Origin: Montifringilla adamsi
Lineage: Eukaryota; Chordata; Aves; Passeriformes; Passeridae
Reading direction: 5' to 3'
Assembly: GCA_017590115.1 (NCBI GenBank)
Contig: JAGGNK010003336.1
Span: 1,116,001 to 1,180,000, forward strand
DNA: 64,000 bases
Of this stretch, positions 1 through 13,250 are shown piece by piece. Position numbers and translations under genes: made by a program. How positions within the stretch are numbered: position 1 is the first letter of the stretch; each line of letters opens with the position of its first letter. The notes under the pieces were generated by a model. That model saw nothing but the letters and a program-made list of their open reading frames with translations. It had not been told where the DNA came from and did not search any database.

Positions 1-20
1 CTCTGGGGAACAAAAGGGAA

Positions 21-25
<5 letters not shown>

Positions 26-76
<51 letters not shown>
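26..76. repeat. Poly(A) run of 51 bases
   Basis: An uninterrupted run of 51 A residues on the + strand. Nothing upstream within the window (25 bases) can be recognised as a retroposed transcript, and CR1 elements do not end in poly(A). It may be a simple homopolymer or the tail of something lying beyond the window edge. Homopolymers this long are also prone to length errors in assemblies. Confidence 0.95.
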
Positions 77-77
<1 letters not shown>

Positions 78-3000
78 GACCAAACAAGTGGAAAAAGAGT
101 GAGGGTCAAGGAGGTAGAGAGAGAAATAAGAGTGCTTTATGAGAGAGTGAGCACAGGGAGTGGCAGTGCCCAGCACCCAAAGCTGCCAGACTGATGGGAC
201 TTCAATGGGAAGGAACCTGGAGCAGGGCAGGAAGAGAAACAGAGACCCAAAGTCAAAGAGAACAAAGTGCAACTGGATGACTTAACCCCAGAGCCTAAGC
301 TGGCACAAAGGATGGGTTCAGCTGCAGGAAAAATTCTCCCCTCTGAACTTTTGCATCTGGGTGATTTCTGAGACTCCTGGCTTAGCCCATACCTATGGTT
401 TGGAGAGAGCCCAAGCCAAGCACTGGAGTGGGACTGCAGAAGGTCGTTGAGGGACAGTGGATTGCATAAAGACTTCTCCTCTGGGACTGTTTTCATCCTT
501 TTCTGACTTCCTGCTGTTGGCTTCTTCACTGGAAGGCAGCTGTGGGAATTATCTGACAAAGACAGATCATCTAGTGCTAAAAATAAATGAGATAAAGGAA
601 TTGAAAATGCCAATATCAAACCAAGCCCATCCCCAAAGATGTTTTATTATATTCCTTTATCTGTGCTGTGGTGGCAGGGACACTTTCCTGCAGAGGTGGA
701 AACAGGTAAATCCAAGCAGGTTCTTTTTTCTGCTCACCTGATTATATAGAATACATATCCAATTGAATATATAGAGGGACTAAGAGACTTGTGAAACAGT
801 TGATTTTTTATGTGCATTTAAACTGGAGGGCAGACAGCAGTGAGAAAGGACAGTGGAGCAATTGTCTTCCTAGAGGAGCAATTTTCAAAATTTGTAAATG
901 GTGTGGGAACAAATGTTGCATTAAACTTTCTCCAGCCTTTGTTGCAGATCCCATGAGCATTAGCTAAATATTCACAGGGGAGGGTGAGAACCTCATCATA
1001 CAAAACTCATTTACAAAGAATGGAACAGTAAAAGCAATAGATGTTTAATATTCAGCATATTCACCACAACTGTTTTATCACTGAATATCTGTTGCACAGG
1101 GAAGGGACTGTGAGCATGGGGAATTGCTTCTTTCCCAGGGTGGATTAGAATCCTGTGGGTGACTGACTCTCAGTTTTTTTGAACATCCTCTGGGAGGTAG
1201 CCAAGGAGAAGTTTCTTGTTGAAATGACAGAAATTCTTTGACATTAAATGTTTTCTTAGAACATATGTTGAAATGTCTCTACCATTTCGGTGACGAGCTT
1301 CCTTTCTGGCACCTTTTAATGTATGCTCATGGTAATCACAAGCAATATCTTGTCAACAGCCATCTACCATAAGTGATCCTAATCCACTTTGCAATCATTT
1401 TCAAAGCCTCTTCATTTTCGCTGAAAGGATTGTTTTGTTTCAAAGAATTCCTGCTAATGTGCAAAATTGCCCTTAGTTAAATGCATTGTAGGAGCTGAAA
1501 AGGGATACAAGTATAAACCTTCACAGCTGGAACACAGAGCTGTGTGGCTGCAGCTCACACTTCTCATTTTTCACATGCAGCATATGCTGGGAGAGTGAGG
1601 AACAGATGCAACTCCTTTAATGGGACAAATCACACACATTTGATTTTCCTGACTCCACGTTTGGGGGATGCGCTCCCTCTTTACCTTTGCTCACCGTGGC
1701 TCTGGATACATGAGAATAGCTGTGGCAGAATATTGCCACGGCTGAGGCTGAGCTTGGAAATGCAAGTTACACGGCCTTTCTGTGAGCAGCTCATTAGAAC
1801 AGGCAAAGTGTGGTGTACAGGGGGCAGCAGAAGTGCAGCCTGAAGTGCCTTGCCTGGGCTCAGGCTGCTGATGCACGGGGAGGCTTTGGCACCTGAAGGT
1901 GCTGCCTGTTATTATGGACCAGGGCTGGAGGCCATGGCTTCACCTGCCGCTCTGGGTCCCTGCCAAACCCTCTCTGGCACCAGCAGAAGGACTTTTCTCT
2001 GCTTCTTCCTCCCCTGCCTCTCTGGCTGCCTTGCTGCAGGAAGATAAAGGCAGTCCTGTCACACTCTGTGCAGAATTTTACCAGTCTGGAGCTGAAATGA
2101 GCAGCTCTGCTGGATGTGACCTGCTATTTTCAACATTTTACATATGAAATACTCTCCAAATATTCTGGCCTGTGCCCACTTTCATTGAAATGATGTGCCT
2201 CCTTTGCTTTGTTCATCTGGAGTGCTGGAGATAAAGCAGATTTATTTTTTTAACATTGCTGCCCTTCTTCCAGCATCCTAGACAACACACAGTATTTCCA
2301 TTGGTGCACAGACAGAATATCAGCTTTTCCTAACCCTGTTTGAGATGTAGGGGAGCCAGGCAAATCCATATTTTAAATTCACACTAATTGGGATTAACAG
2401 AAAAATAAATATTTGCACATTATGCATAGGGCAAATTCAGTGTCCCCTTACTGTGGGGTTGTGGGCTGATTTTACTGCTGCTTCTAGAGATTCTTTTTAA
2501 TAATAGCTGACAATTGGATCTGATCCCAGCTTCCCCCTCCTAAATCAAGATCTGTACTTTCACATGGAGAAAGCATAATGGATATGGATATGTTTACTAA
2601 AGCCACACATGAGCGATGGTAAGTCCTCAGGAATTTGACAAAAACAAATAATTAGAATATTTTTATAGCTAGCTATTGGTCTAAACAATCACATTTTTCA
2701 GGAGTATTTTGGGTTTAGGTTTTTGTTTTGTTTTTGTTCTTGATTAGGAGCTGGTAACAGTGGAATGCTTGAATACAAAAATATTTTCTTGGCAGAAGTC
2801 CAAGCACACATCTCTAAAAAGTTATATTTTCTCTCTCTCATTTTGTCTTTGCCTTCCCTGTTATTGATGCACATAATAAAACACTTGGAAAAAAGACAAA
2901 TCCACCCAAAAGGTCAAAATCAATGATCCTTTTACAGATGGCACCTTTGGGAATCCTGGGTACTTTACCATCAGCTTGTGTTTGAGACTGTTACTTGAAT

Positions 3001-4317
3001 ACTTGTTTTTTGATGACAAAAATCAATGACTTCTTTAAAGAAGACACCCTTGGGGCTAGAGGGATGCAGACTTTGAAATGTTTACTAGTCTGTGCCTTTC
3101 TCTGAAAGACTAATAAACATATTTATAAGTTTATGAGCTCTTATTTAATTTTATGGATTGGAGATGGGGTATAGCTTTGACAAGAATATTTAAGCTAATG
3201 TGCCCCAATGAGACACATTCTGCATCACTTTGCAAATTTACATACAAGTTCTGATCCAAAACCGATTGAAATCTACAGATATATTTACATAAGCTTTACA
3301 TTTATCCCTGTGAATAAGCCACTGAAGTTATTGGAATTATCTTGTTAATCAATGTGATCCAACAGCCAAATACTAAATCAATTCTCAAAATAAAAAGACA
3401 GAAAACCCACTTATATAAAGATAAGGAATCTTCTTCTCTCAGCAAAGATTATTTCTTTTATTTTTCATATACAAATATTTCTTTATTGTTACTCTGAGCT
3501 GCAGAAAGTGTTTTGGTTTGCTTTTTTTGTTTTTGTTGTTTTTTTTCTTAAAAAGAGATACATTTTCCACCTTATTTCTTTGCTGCTAATTTAGCATTGC
3601 ATTTATTTCTGGCACTACAATTTACTTTGACACCAGGGCAGATATTCCTTGATTTTCCTGAATGAGCAGAGCCATAACAGGCTCTTGTGAATTAACAGAA
3701 CACTTGATCTGGGTACTCTGTGATGTGGAGTTGAGGCTTTGGTGCTGGAGTCTGGACAATCAGTTTTCTCACCAGCTGTGCAGCTGCAGACTTTGCCAGG
3801 ATTTTTTGCCTTTTTTCTTTTTTTTTTCTCCTCAATCAAAGATTTAGTGTTGTTTTAGTCTTGTCTCTTGCAACTCGGTTTCCAGGGAATGAGCCACAGA
3901 AATTACTTTGGAAATAGACTGGCAGTGGATATAGCCTTGCAGTAATTAGAAAAACTAATTTATATTCCTTTTCCTTAGACTCTGGATCTAATCAGTAAAT
4001 ACAGTGATATAAAATGTCAACCCTAACCAAACAAGTGCACTGAAAGCATAATAGTAGATAATGGTATTTATTAATTAAAACATGGGAACATGCATGACAT
4101 TAAAAGGCTTGTTATATTAGACATTCCTGCCCATCATTTACAGATCCTAATTTAAATTTACTTATTTCAGGCCCATAAATCAGTATTTTTTTCTGATATG
4201 TTACTTGTCATCCCATTCTTAATGCAGCAAGATTGCTTTGCTCTTGAGCACTGTGGGAGGAGCTGCTGGATAATCTCTCCTGGGCCCTGTGCAGGGATGG
4301 ATTGAAGCTGGGAATTC
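77..4317. other. Unique non-coding DNA
   Basis: No gene or recognised repeat. The first 1 kb and 1540-2140 are moderately GC-rich, while 2140-4150 is AT-rich with short T-rich tracts, for example near 3515-3550. Reading frames here are at most 160 codons, overlap on both strands and show no recognisable domain. It reads as intergenic or intronic sequence. Confidence 0.6.
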
Positions 4318-4785
4318 TGGCATGGTCTGAGCCCAGCCCAGGAGCCAGCACCCACAGCCACCACACTCACACACAGTGCTGGTGGCACGGAGACAATCAG
4401 GGAGATCACAATTTAATAAATGTTATAAAGTGCAATATGATGATGATGATAATGTTAAAAGGCAAAAGAGAGAGAGAGGAAAAAAACCCAATGCACGACG
4501 GAATTGCTCACACCCACTGCCCCAGCCTGTGCCACCAATCTCTCCAGTTTATACACTGGCCATGATGTTCTGTGCTCTGCAATGTCCCTGTGGCCAGGCT
4601 GGGTCAGCTCTCCTGGCTGAGCTCCCTCCTGGATCCTGTGCCCCTCCTCACCGACAGACAGTGGGAAACTGAGGCACCCCTGACTTAACACAGTCACGTG
4701 TCAGCCACAGTATCCTCATGCTGAATCCAAACCACAGCACTAGGAGGAAAACAAACTCTATTCCAGCTGAAGCCAGGGCTAATGG
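4318..4785 (-). mobile_element. Solo LTR of an avian endogenous retrovirus, minus strand
   Basis: The left edge reads TGGCATGGTCTGAGCCCAGC, a decayed form of the reverse-complemented 3' end of a very common avian LTR family. Read on the minus strand the element runs from a degraded start near 4785 (CCCTGGCTTCAGCTGG) through a TATA box (GTATAAACTGG, about 4546-4556) to a TTATTAAAT poly(A) signal near 4411-4420. The GAT/ATC trinucleotide run at 4437-4450 and the purine-rich stretch after it correspond to the low-complexity segment of this family. At about 468 bp it is somewhat shortened. No internal retroviral sequence is attached, so it is a solo LTR. No clear target-site duplication was found. 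Family assignment comes from recalled LTR sequence, and class (ERVL-like) is an inference. Confidence 0.8.
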
Positions 4786-5612
4786 CTCTGCAAAGCTGCA
4801 GGAGAGCTGTTTGGTGCATGGATCCTGCTGCCGCTCTGCAGAGCTGTGCAGCACAAAGCAGGGCATCCCACACCGCTCTGCTCAGAGCGTTTGGTGCACC
4901 CATGTAGGGCAAGCGCTGCTCTAGTGCTGCACTGACCCACAGCAGGATGACTTGTAGTGAACAAGCTTTTACTTCAGTCCCTGAGCTAAATGGAGTTTGT
5001 GTTTTCCTGATGGTTGTCACACTGACATCATTCACAAATGTAGCCAGTGCCACTGACCTTTCATTTTCTGCTATCCTTTAAAAGTTCCTCATTCTCATTT
5101 CCCATCATTTTTCCCAGATATGCATTGAAAATGATAAAGCTTTCTTCTCCCAAATTTGGTAATTTAAGGGATTTTTATTTCATTGTCAGACTTTCCCTGT
5201 TTGGGGATCATTGTATGTAATTGTGGTGAGACCAATCAGGGAAGGGCTGAAAAAACCACTGCCAGTACTACTGGACAGCTTCAGCTGCCTGCAGGATGGG
5301 ACAGGCTGAACTTGTACTGGCTCTTGTTTGAGGATGTGATGCTGGGCACAGTCACGAGCAGGCTGCTGGGCTCAGAGGAATTTCAGATCACTGATACTCA
5401 GTTGTGATGACAGCAGGCAATTGGCGGTGGCTCATGGTGACATGGGCAGTGCACAGAAACGGAGCCAGAAGCACAGAACAGACACACAGAGGTGTCATCC
5501 CACCTCACTGACAATAAAAGGCCATAACACACGGCCTTGTCTTCACCCGTGGGAGTATTCAGGACCTGAGTGAATAAAAGCCAGAGCACACAACTGAGAT
5601 ATCAGCTGACGG
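4786..5612. other. Unique non-coding DNA
   Basis: No recognised element. AATAAA hexamers occur near 5513 and 5572, but no transcript can be argued from them. Confidence 0.5.
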
Positions 5613-5793
5613 TTAGGGCTAGAGTTAGGGTTTTGAAAACCACAAAGCCCAGGGCTCCAGGCACACTGCAGCTGCAAAGGGCATCCCAGGGGGAACACAA
5701 AACTGCCACAACATGCCTTCCTTCACAGCTTTTTCCCTGCAACCAGCCCTAGGCTGATTTCCTGCCTAGGGCTAGGGTTAGGGTTTTGAAAAC
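5613..5793. repeat. Two telomere-like 28-bp direct repeats with a 10-bp hairpin
   Basis: A 28-bp segment at 5613-5640 recurs at 5766-5793 with two differences. Both copies contain TTAGGG-like hexamers and end in GGGTTTTGAAAAC. Immediately before and overlapping the second copy is a perfect inverted repeat, AGCCCTAGGC (5745-5754) and GCCTAGGGCT (5764-5773), separated by nine bases. The copies start 153 bp apart and the sequence between them shows no obvious similarity to either copy. There are too few TTAGGG units to call an interstitial telomere. Confidence 0.75.
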
Positions 5794-8399
5794 TGTTTCC
5801 ATCTTATTACAAAGGTCTTGTCCCTTCTTGGTGGTTTCTCACGGGCAGCTCCTCACTGCACTGACTCCTTCTTCCTCACAGCACAGCCAACAAACTCCAT
5901 CCAAACTTCTGAACCAGCCCCTCCTGAAGCTGGGCTGGAACCCTAAAGAGATGATCTCTTCTGTCCCAAGTGTTCCTGTGGCTCCTAAGGATCTCCACCT
6001 TGCACTGTAAATCGGAATTTTTGTAAATGCTTATGAGGGCAGCATCCCAGTATGAGTTCCCTTTATTTAATACCTGCCATCTTCCATGACCAGACTTTGT
6101 TTTGTTCTGCCACAGTTCTATAACTTTGTCAAACCCCATGTGTTTGAGCTGATACTTGAGAAGAGTTTATTAATTTTATTAATTATAGAGCTTTGGACAT
6201 AAAATGCCCCCTGTCCTTTGGCAGATGAGGTTGGTCTTAACTTCAGGAATTTTACAATAGAGGCAGTGTTATGTTATTTGGGTTGTTTTACAAATTTAGT
6301 ATACCAAAGGAAAATACTGATACTGCTTGAACAGTTGGTATTCTGATGCTATTTCTCTTTAAAGGGAACAATTGGTTGAATTTTTTAATGTTGGCAAGAG
6401 AGTCATGAATCCCAATAAGGCCATGAATACATTTATTATTAATTTTTTTCTCATTAATTTTTAATATTCTGTCAGACAGAATCAAAGGCTGAATTGGTGA
6501 CTTCAGTGTTTTTTACCTTGCACTATTGGCTTCAGAAGTCCTTTAATAAGGCAATTATTTATTCTGGACATCACTGGGAAATCAAAGGTGAAGAAATTGG
6601 GGATATCTAAACCCTGTAGTGCATTAATTCAAACAGAACTCACATTGTTGGATAGAGTTCATGCCTCTGGTTCTTTAATGTTGCCTGGTTTGGTACCCGT
6701 TTCATTTTAAATTTAGCTGGAATGTGCAGAATGGAGAATGAAGGAAAACCACAAAAGGATTTAGCTTATAGAAGCAAGAATTACTGGAATCAGCAGGGGT
6801 TCATCTCTGGATTGTGGGAAGGCTGGTTCATTGTAGTGAGAGGAAGCAAGCAGAGGATCTTTGGGAAGGGTTTAATGTGTGCCCACAAGGCTTTCATTAG
6901 GAGTTGTGGTTTAGAGTGGCTCTCTGTGCCTGTTATCTCCTGAAAACAAGGAGCTGATCTGGCTTCATCACAGCTCCCCTCTCTGAGGCACAGTGCTTCA
7001 CTGGAAGCAGAGGACAGCCTGCCTGCCTTTGGCAGCAGCAGGCTCTCCAGTGCAGTGTGCAGCGTTTCCCTGCCCAGCTGCCATCCCTGGGGATGCACAG
7101 GCAGGCTCTGGGAACCGGCTGGACCTGCCTGGCAGCAGGAGTGGCTGTGCCAGGGCAGCCACGGGCTGAGCTGTCCCTTGTGGGAGCGGCAGGGGTAGGA
7201 CAGTCTGGATGGATGGAGACCAGAGATCTCTGAAGGCAGGTCTGGAACTTGGGGTTCATTGCCAAGGGCCTGGGTGCAGGGAGCTGCCAGCCACAGCTCG
7301 GAGCAGGCCCCAAAGAGACAGAGAGGTAAAGAGAAAGAAGGCAAGAGCATGGTAAGGAGGAAGAGAAGAGCACGAAAGAGTAAAAGAGAGCATGAAGTTC
7401 CCATTACAGGACCATAAATCTTCTGTGCTGAATATTCTAATTCTCACTAACCAGTCTAGTACAAGATACAAATCCTGTAGCATTTACATACAGCCAAGAA
7501 GAATCATTACATCATCATACTGTGTTACTTTTTAAACCCTAAAAACTACTCTTTGGACCCTTTCTGCCAAGCTAGTAGGGTCTGCTCTGACCCTTGGACC
7601 TGTCTGCAAGCAGAGGGAATGCTTTCATCAAAAGGGGATTACCTTCAGCCAGCCATACCATTGTTTTCCAGTTGTTCAGTAACTAAGGTATCCCAAAGCT
7701 TGCTTTCATTTCAGTCTCGCTTATAGTTTCCACATTCTCAAAATCTTTTGCCAGGCAATCATATTTATAAGGCTTTCCTGTTTTATCTTCCCCAACAGTC
7801 CCTGAACACCCCTCAGTTTCACCTGGACAGACCCCCAGGCCCAGGACAGGTGTGAACTCTTCCTCAGCTCCACGTGTTTTGGGTTTTGTGCATTATTGAT
7901 GGTATTCCCCATGAGCAGGAGGCAGTGTTTATCCTTTTTTTTTTTTAATAAAGATAAAATACATCTGTTATTCACTCTGCTTTGCTATCAAGATATTACT
8001 GCAGTCTCTTGCTGTTTTGTTTTGGCTCATTCCTCAGAATTTCGGCCTTCTGTGAAGTTGATGGAAGAAGAACTGAAAAGGGAGACAACATATTGAACCT
8101 GACATTTAAAGGTTCAAACCTTCAATGCACTGAGCACATATTCTAAAGAAAACAGGCATGGAATTTGCTTGTCTTGTATCCTGAATTCCTCCTTGACACT
8201 AAGCTGCCTTACTGCAGCATGATGTAGTTTAAATGTGATTTAATATTGCATCCAGAGCAGGTAACACTCTGCTCTAAAGCTCTGCTTTGAGCAAAGCAAC
8301 AAGAGGCTATTTGGAAACATTTAGCCATGTGCTCCTGAGGAAAAAAGGCTCTGTTCCTCTCTGCCTAATCATCCTGCTGATCACAATGCTATCTTAAGG
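5794..8399. other. Unique non-coding DNA
   Basis: No gene recognised. A GC-richer patch at about 6950-7290 gives overlapping frames on the minus strand (up to 204 codons) with no domain, repeat or signal I can identify. The rest is AT-rich and featureless. Confidence 0.5.
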
Positions 8400-9180
8400 A
8401 AAAAGGAATATTGTACAAGTTTCCATAAAGTTTTATGAGCCAATTATTACAGATATAATTGTCCAAGGTTATGGAGGTCTATAGATGTCTTATTTTCCAT
8501 AGGCTGGTGCCCTTTTATGCTCCTCTTTTATAGTTAATGCAATGCCTCATTTAATAATTTAAAAATAATTTATTGGAGTTAAATTGCTTTTTTAGAAGGC
8601 ATAATCTTATCATTCTCATTTTTATAAGAAACTCATTTTAATTTGTTTGCTGTGCCATTCTCAGATGAATTTAGGAATTTAATGGAGTGAAAATTGAAGG
8701 CTGATGGCATCAATGAAATTATTAATTTGGTAACCGAAAGATTTATTTGGTTGATTTAGATGGAATTTTCAATACCCAATTATCTTTGGACTCTATTAAA
8801 GAGTGAAGCCCAGCCAAATAACAGTTCTCACTCAAAGTTCCCCGGGATGAATTGAAAAGGACATCTTCATTATTGCTATTGATGTTAATGTGGAAATCAC
8901 TTACTGTTAATAATCCTGAAGGACAGATAAAGGCTTATTTTTACCCTCAAGAAGCTAGGTTCCAAACCCTAAAAATGTTATCTTAGTGAATGAATATTAC
9001 CTGCAGATAGCAGACTTAGCCATGCAGAATATTTTAACCGTTTACTTTTATCTCTACCAAGTCCCATTAGAATAATTTAGCAGAAGGAAAATATCTTTGT
9101 CATGCAAATAAGCTTGATATTTTTAATAAGGGTGGAAATGTAACTATATAAAGAGTCTATCTGCAAACCTAGATTTGAGC
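8400..9180. other. AT-rich block resembling a conserved non-coding element
   Basis: This stretch has little simple repeat and no open frame of note. Around 8545-8760 it carries a dense set of TAAT/ATTA cores (for example TTTAATAATTT, AAATTATTAATTTGG), the core recognised by many homeodomain proteins. Such composition is typical of deeply conserved developmental enhancers, but AT-rich DNA also produces these cores by chance. The call is inference from base composition only; conservation cannot be seen in a single sequence. Confidence 0.25.
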
Positions 9181-9810
9181 ATACAAAAGAAATATTTATT
9201 TTCTATTATATTCCATCAGCTTTTGCTATTAGGATTTTGAAGAACTCTTCCACAAAAACCACCCTTTTGCAGTTCATATTTTTAAAATCATTATTTTCCT
9301 TATGCCCTTTGCCAATATAAACATTTATATATTCCACATGACTTGTTTCCTGAAGAGAAGCAAACACCAACATGACAGCACACCCCAGTGAAAGGGTCAC
9401 AGGCTTTTTCTGTTGTTGGAAACTGTCCTGGCTGACAGAGCTGTAATCTAGAGAAGCACATTTTTCTCTAGTTCTACAGTTGATAAATGTTAATGCAGGA
9501 GACAAAACTGCAAATGAAGCATTAATTGCCTTAAAGTTGGTGCCAAATGTTGAAGAGAATCTTAGGGCGTTTAGAAGTCAAAAAGGAACATGTTTCCACC
9601 CAGACTGAGAATACACAGTAAAGACCTAATTGTACAACAGCTCAAGATAGTCAAATACTGACACCAAAACCCAGCCTGGATTGAAGTGATCATTGCCAAT
9701 TCACAGACAGATTGCATTGTTGTGGCACCTGGAAGATTCAAGCTGGATATTAAATCATTTATTGGCAGCATAAGAAAGAAAAATTTCTTTGCACTCATTT
9801 TTTTTGACAT

Positions 9811-9880
9811 GAGGAAGAGAGAGAGAGGGAAAAAAAGGGAAAGAAGGAGGGAAGGAAGGAAGGAAGGAAGGAAGGAAAGG
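9811..9880. repeat. Pure-purine tract with (GGAA)n microsatellite
   Basis: Seventy bases contain only A and G on the + strand: a GAGA-rich start, then about eight GGAA units from 9848. GGAA repeats of this sort can bind ETS-family factors, but nothing nearby shows such use. Confidence 0.9.
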
Positions 9881-12800
9881 TTCATACAAAAGTTGGCTTC
9901 CCAAAGTGCCAGAGGTTTATTGCTGGAGAGTTCCCCTTGTGATCCCCACAGCATAAGCTCTCCCAGTCAGGTAATGTCAATCATATATGTCAGTACACAC
10001 CTTGGTTCTGTATATTCAGATTTGGGGTTGAGATGAGGAGAGATTTAATAGTTTAAACTAGCTTGGAAATAGTTAAATAACCCTTGCAGAAGGACATAAA
10101 TATTAAAAAGACACAGCCAGTGAATCAGGGTCTCTGCACTGGGCGGCTGCAGACATGGGGAGCTTTGAGGTGTGGCAAACCAGCAGCGAGCAAAGCTGTG
10201 CATGCTTTACCCACAGAGCCAGGCCAGAGCCTTCCATCCCAGCCAGCATTTATTTCTTACTGTCACCAGCCAAAAAGGTTATTCCAAGATTCTTCTTCTC
10301 TCTCCAGAGTTCCTATTCCCCCAAACATCTCCATTCAGCAAGTACCTATCCCTGCTGTGCTCCAGGTTTGTTTTCCACCTGGGTGGGTCCACAGCCCATC
10401 CCACCCCCCACTCCCACCGGTGTCTGCAGACTTTGCTTCCCCCTCACCCACGGGCAGGGAACTCTCCAGCTGTCCCCAGTGTACACTGAGATTATGTCCA
10501 CATTGGCACACACCCCCTCTGTCCACAGCATTGGCAATGCCAGCCAGGATGGGTGAAATAAAGATGTTTTAAAGTGGCCTAGGAGAGAGGAATTCTGCAC
10601 ACATGTTTAATTAAGCTTTCAGCATTTGGCTGCTGGATCCCAGCTCAGAGAAGCACTTGGGATGAAAGCTGCGTGTTTTGTTGCATCTCTCAGCTCTTTC
10701 TGAATTTAGAGGTTTGATCTTGAGCCCTGCTATAGAGCCCTCTCCCTGTCTGTGCTATATATAATTTGTGCAGCTGGATACAGGTGAGATCCTCTGGTCA
10801 GGAGGCAGTCAGAGCACAACTGGCATGAGGAGTGAAGCACTATTTGTGCTGGCAGACAATATCTCTCAGATCAAAGAGGGCACTATTTCCAGAGTGAGAA
10901 GAAGAAGAGGTGCTGCCTGCAGCACACCTGACCTCTGCACAAGAGCTTGCAGCTCCTTGGAGTTCCACTGCCAAGTATCACAGGGAAAAACATGCACAGG
11001 ACTTGAGGAGTGAAATTAAAGGGAAAAAAGGATAACTACAATATAGTCACATGACTTCTATGAAAGGAATTCACAAAATATTCTCCTCCTAAATATCATG
11101 TGAAAATTTGATGGATTCTCTAACTCTTGTAAGATGTTAAAGCTGTTCAAGAATGAGTAGAAGGGGTACAATTCCCCTTCTTTTCGCCTTCCTCTCACCC
11201 TTATTAATTTAAATCAATTTACAGAACCTTTTACACCACAGTTGAAAAGCTGCCTCCATTCTGTCATCAACAAAACATAACTTGCAATTATTTTTACTAC
11301 TTTATACTCTGTACAAGGAAGAAAAATGCCTAGAACTGTATCCCAAACCAAGAATCAAGCTCAATTCATTTAATTATCAACAACAGAAAGTGATTCTTGC
11401 TTCTCAAAGAGCTCTGATATAGGCATAATTAGCTCATTTAACCTCAAAGAAATAATTAGCCAACAAGAGAGGACAAGAAAAACAAGTTAAAATGCCACAG
11501 CAGTATATTTTCCCTGTTTCCTAACAAAACTGTCACTATGTGGAAAGGAGGGCTGGGTGATACTGACTTGCTGAGGTTTTTTGCAAAATAAGAGATTAAG
11601 GCACAAACAGAAGCAGAAAAGCTCCTCAGTTCCACCTGAAGGGCAACACATTCATTCAGACATTTTTCAGTTCTGAGAGAACTTTCCCTGTGTTTTGGGG
11701 CTGATTCACATTTGTAAATCTGACCCCACATCAATTGCCCAAACCATGTAAAAACTGCATCACACTGCAAGAGACAGCCACCAAACCAAACAGAAATTCA
11801 AAAGCTGCAAAATGCATTGTCTAACCTATTAATGACTGATAATTCTAGCAGAAAACACATCACTGGGATTAGTTCCCACTAGCTCAGGCACTGTGATGGA
11901 GATAGGAAATAACCTGTTTACCTGGAAGCTGTCCCAGCATGGCTCTGTGGCACTGCAGTGTCACTCACTGAGGGTTCCTGGGGAGTTCTTGCTTCTCCCA
12001 CCTTTCCTCTCCCTCTTCAGACTCCTGGGTGCTGGGGTGCTGGGGTGCTGCCCCTCTCAGACGTCAAAGATCCTTTCTGAGATTTAGAAACCACTTCCAG
12101 CTGCAGTGCAGGGAGTATTTTGACTAACAGCAGAAGTAGCTTGACCCTTAAATCTCTTAAAATTTCATCAGAACAGCTACTTGACTTAAAATTTACAGTA
12201 ATTAATCTGATCAACTAGGAGAACTTCTGAATCCCTCCAGTCTTTCCAGTAATTATATATTCCTAAAATAATGTTTTACAAGCACACAACAGAAAAGTAT
12301 GGCTAAAAGAGTAAAAAATACACAAAAATTAGGTGCAAAACTTGTTCAGCTGTAACCATTAAAAATACATGGTATGAAAGCAAAACCTTTTCTTGTGTCT
12401 ATGGAAATGAAGTCAGTGGCTGTTTATTTTTGGCTGTAATGAACATTCTAAAAGGTTTTACTGTTGATTCTTGATGAGCTGTCTCCAATAGCAGGTTTAG
12501 AGGGGTTTCAGAGGGGGCTTTAGGTGTTGAGCTTATTCCTGGCAGAGCTGAGAGCTCACAAGGTACAGACACGGGGATTATCTGAGGAACCACTAAAAGA
12601 ACTGAAGCCTCAGCAGCAAGTTCAGACAAGTAGGATGCTTTGTAGTCATGCTACAAACAAGTTAATAATTAAAGTGCTGACAAAACCTTAGCTGCAGTAT
12701 CATGAACTTGGCTGTTGTAAAAACACCGGGATTAAGTGGAGGTGTGTGGGTAATAAAATCTTCAAAGAAACAAATTGTCTATAAATGTATAATTATGACT

Positions 12801-13250
12801 TTCCCAAGGATTTTAATCTGTGTTTGTATTTTAGTCAAGTATTTAAAGGACCATTGGCAGAATATTGTCAATGTTTCAGCTACAAAATCTTTCAAACAGC
12901 CTGAGGCTTTTTGTGTAGCACATACTAGTTTCACTATTCAGTGAATATAATTTTTACATGATGTAAACAATGTCAAAAATCAAAATACTGAAGAGAGAGG
13001 GAAAACAGTCTCGAACAGAGCTGCCATCCTGTGGAGGTGGTACAAGCCCCCTGGTACTTGTGGGAGCTGGCTCACTCTGAAGTATTGCTGCTCTGCATTT
13101 CTACACAGGACAGGTAGAAAAAGGCAAAGAAGTGTAGGAGCTTGGTTGAGTATTTTTCAAAGCTAAACTCATTAGCATTTGGCATCACCTTTGCAAAACA
13201 TAACTGGTGTTGAGTGCACCTGTTTGCCCATGCATTCACAAATGCAAATC
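9881..13250. other. Unique non-coding DNA
   Basis: No gene recognised. A GC-rich patch at 10130-10560 gives several overlapping frames on both strands (up to 162 codons) without recognisable domains. The AT-rich part at 11040-11480 resembles the 8.4-9.2 kb block in composition. A small run of three GGGTGCTG-like units lies at 12027-12050. Confidence 0.5.

Noticed and set aside
5613..5793. Interstitial telomeric repeat
   Set aside because: Only one or two TTAGGG units per copy and no tandem array.
6790..7404. 204-codon minus-strand open frame
   Set aside because: Overlaps other open frames on the same strand over a GC-rich patch; composition is leucine/serine/proline-rich without a family signature.
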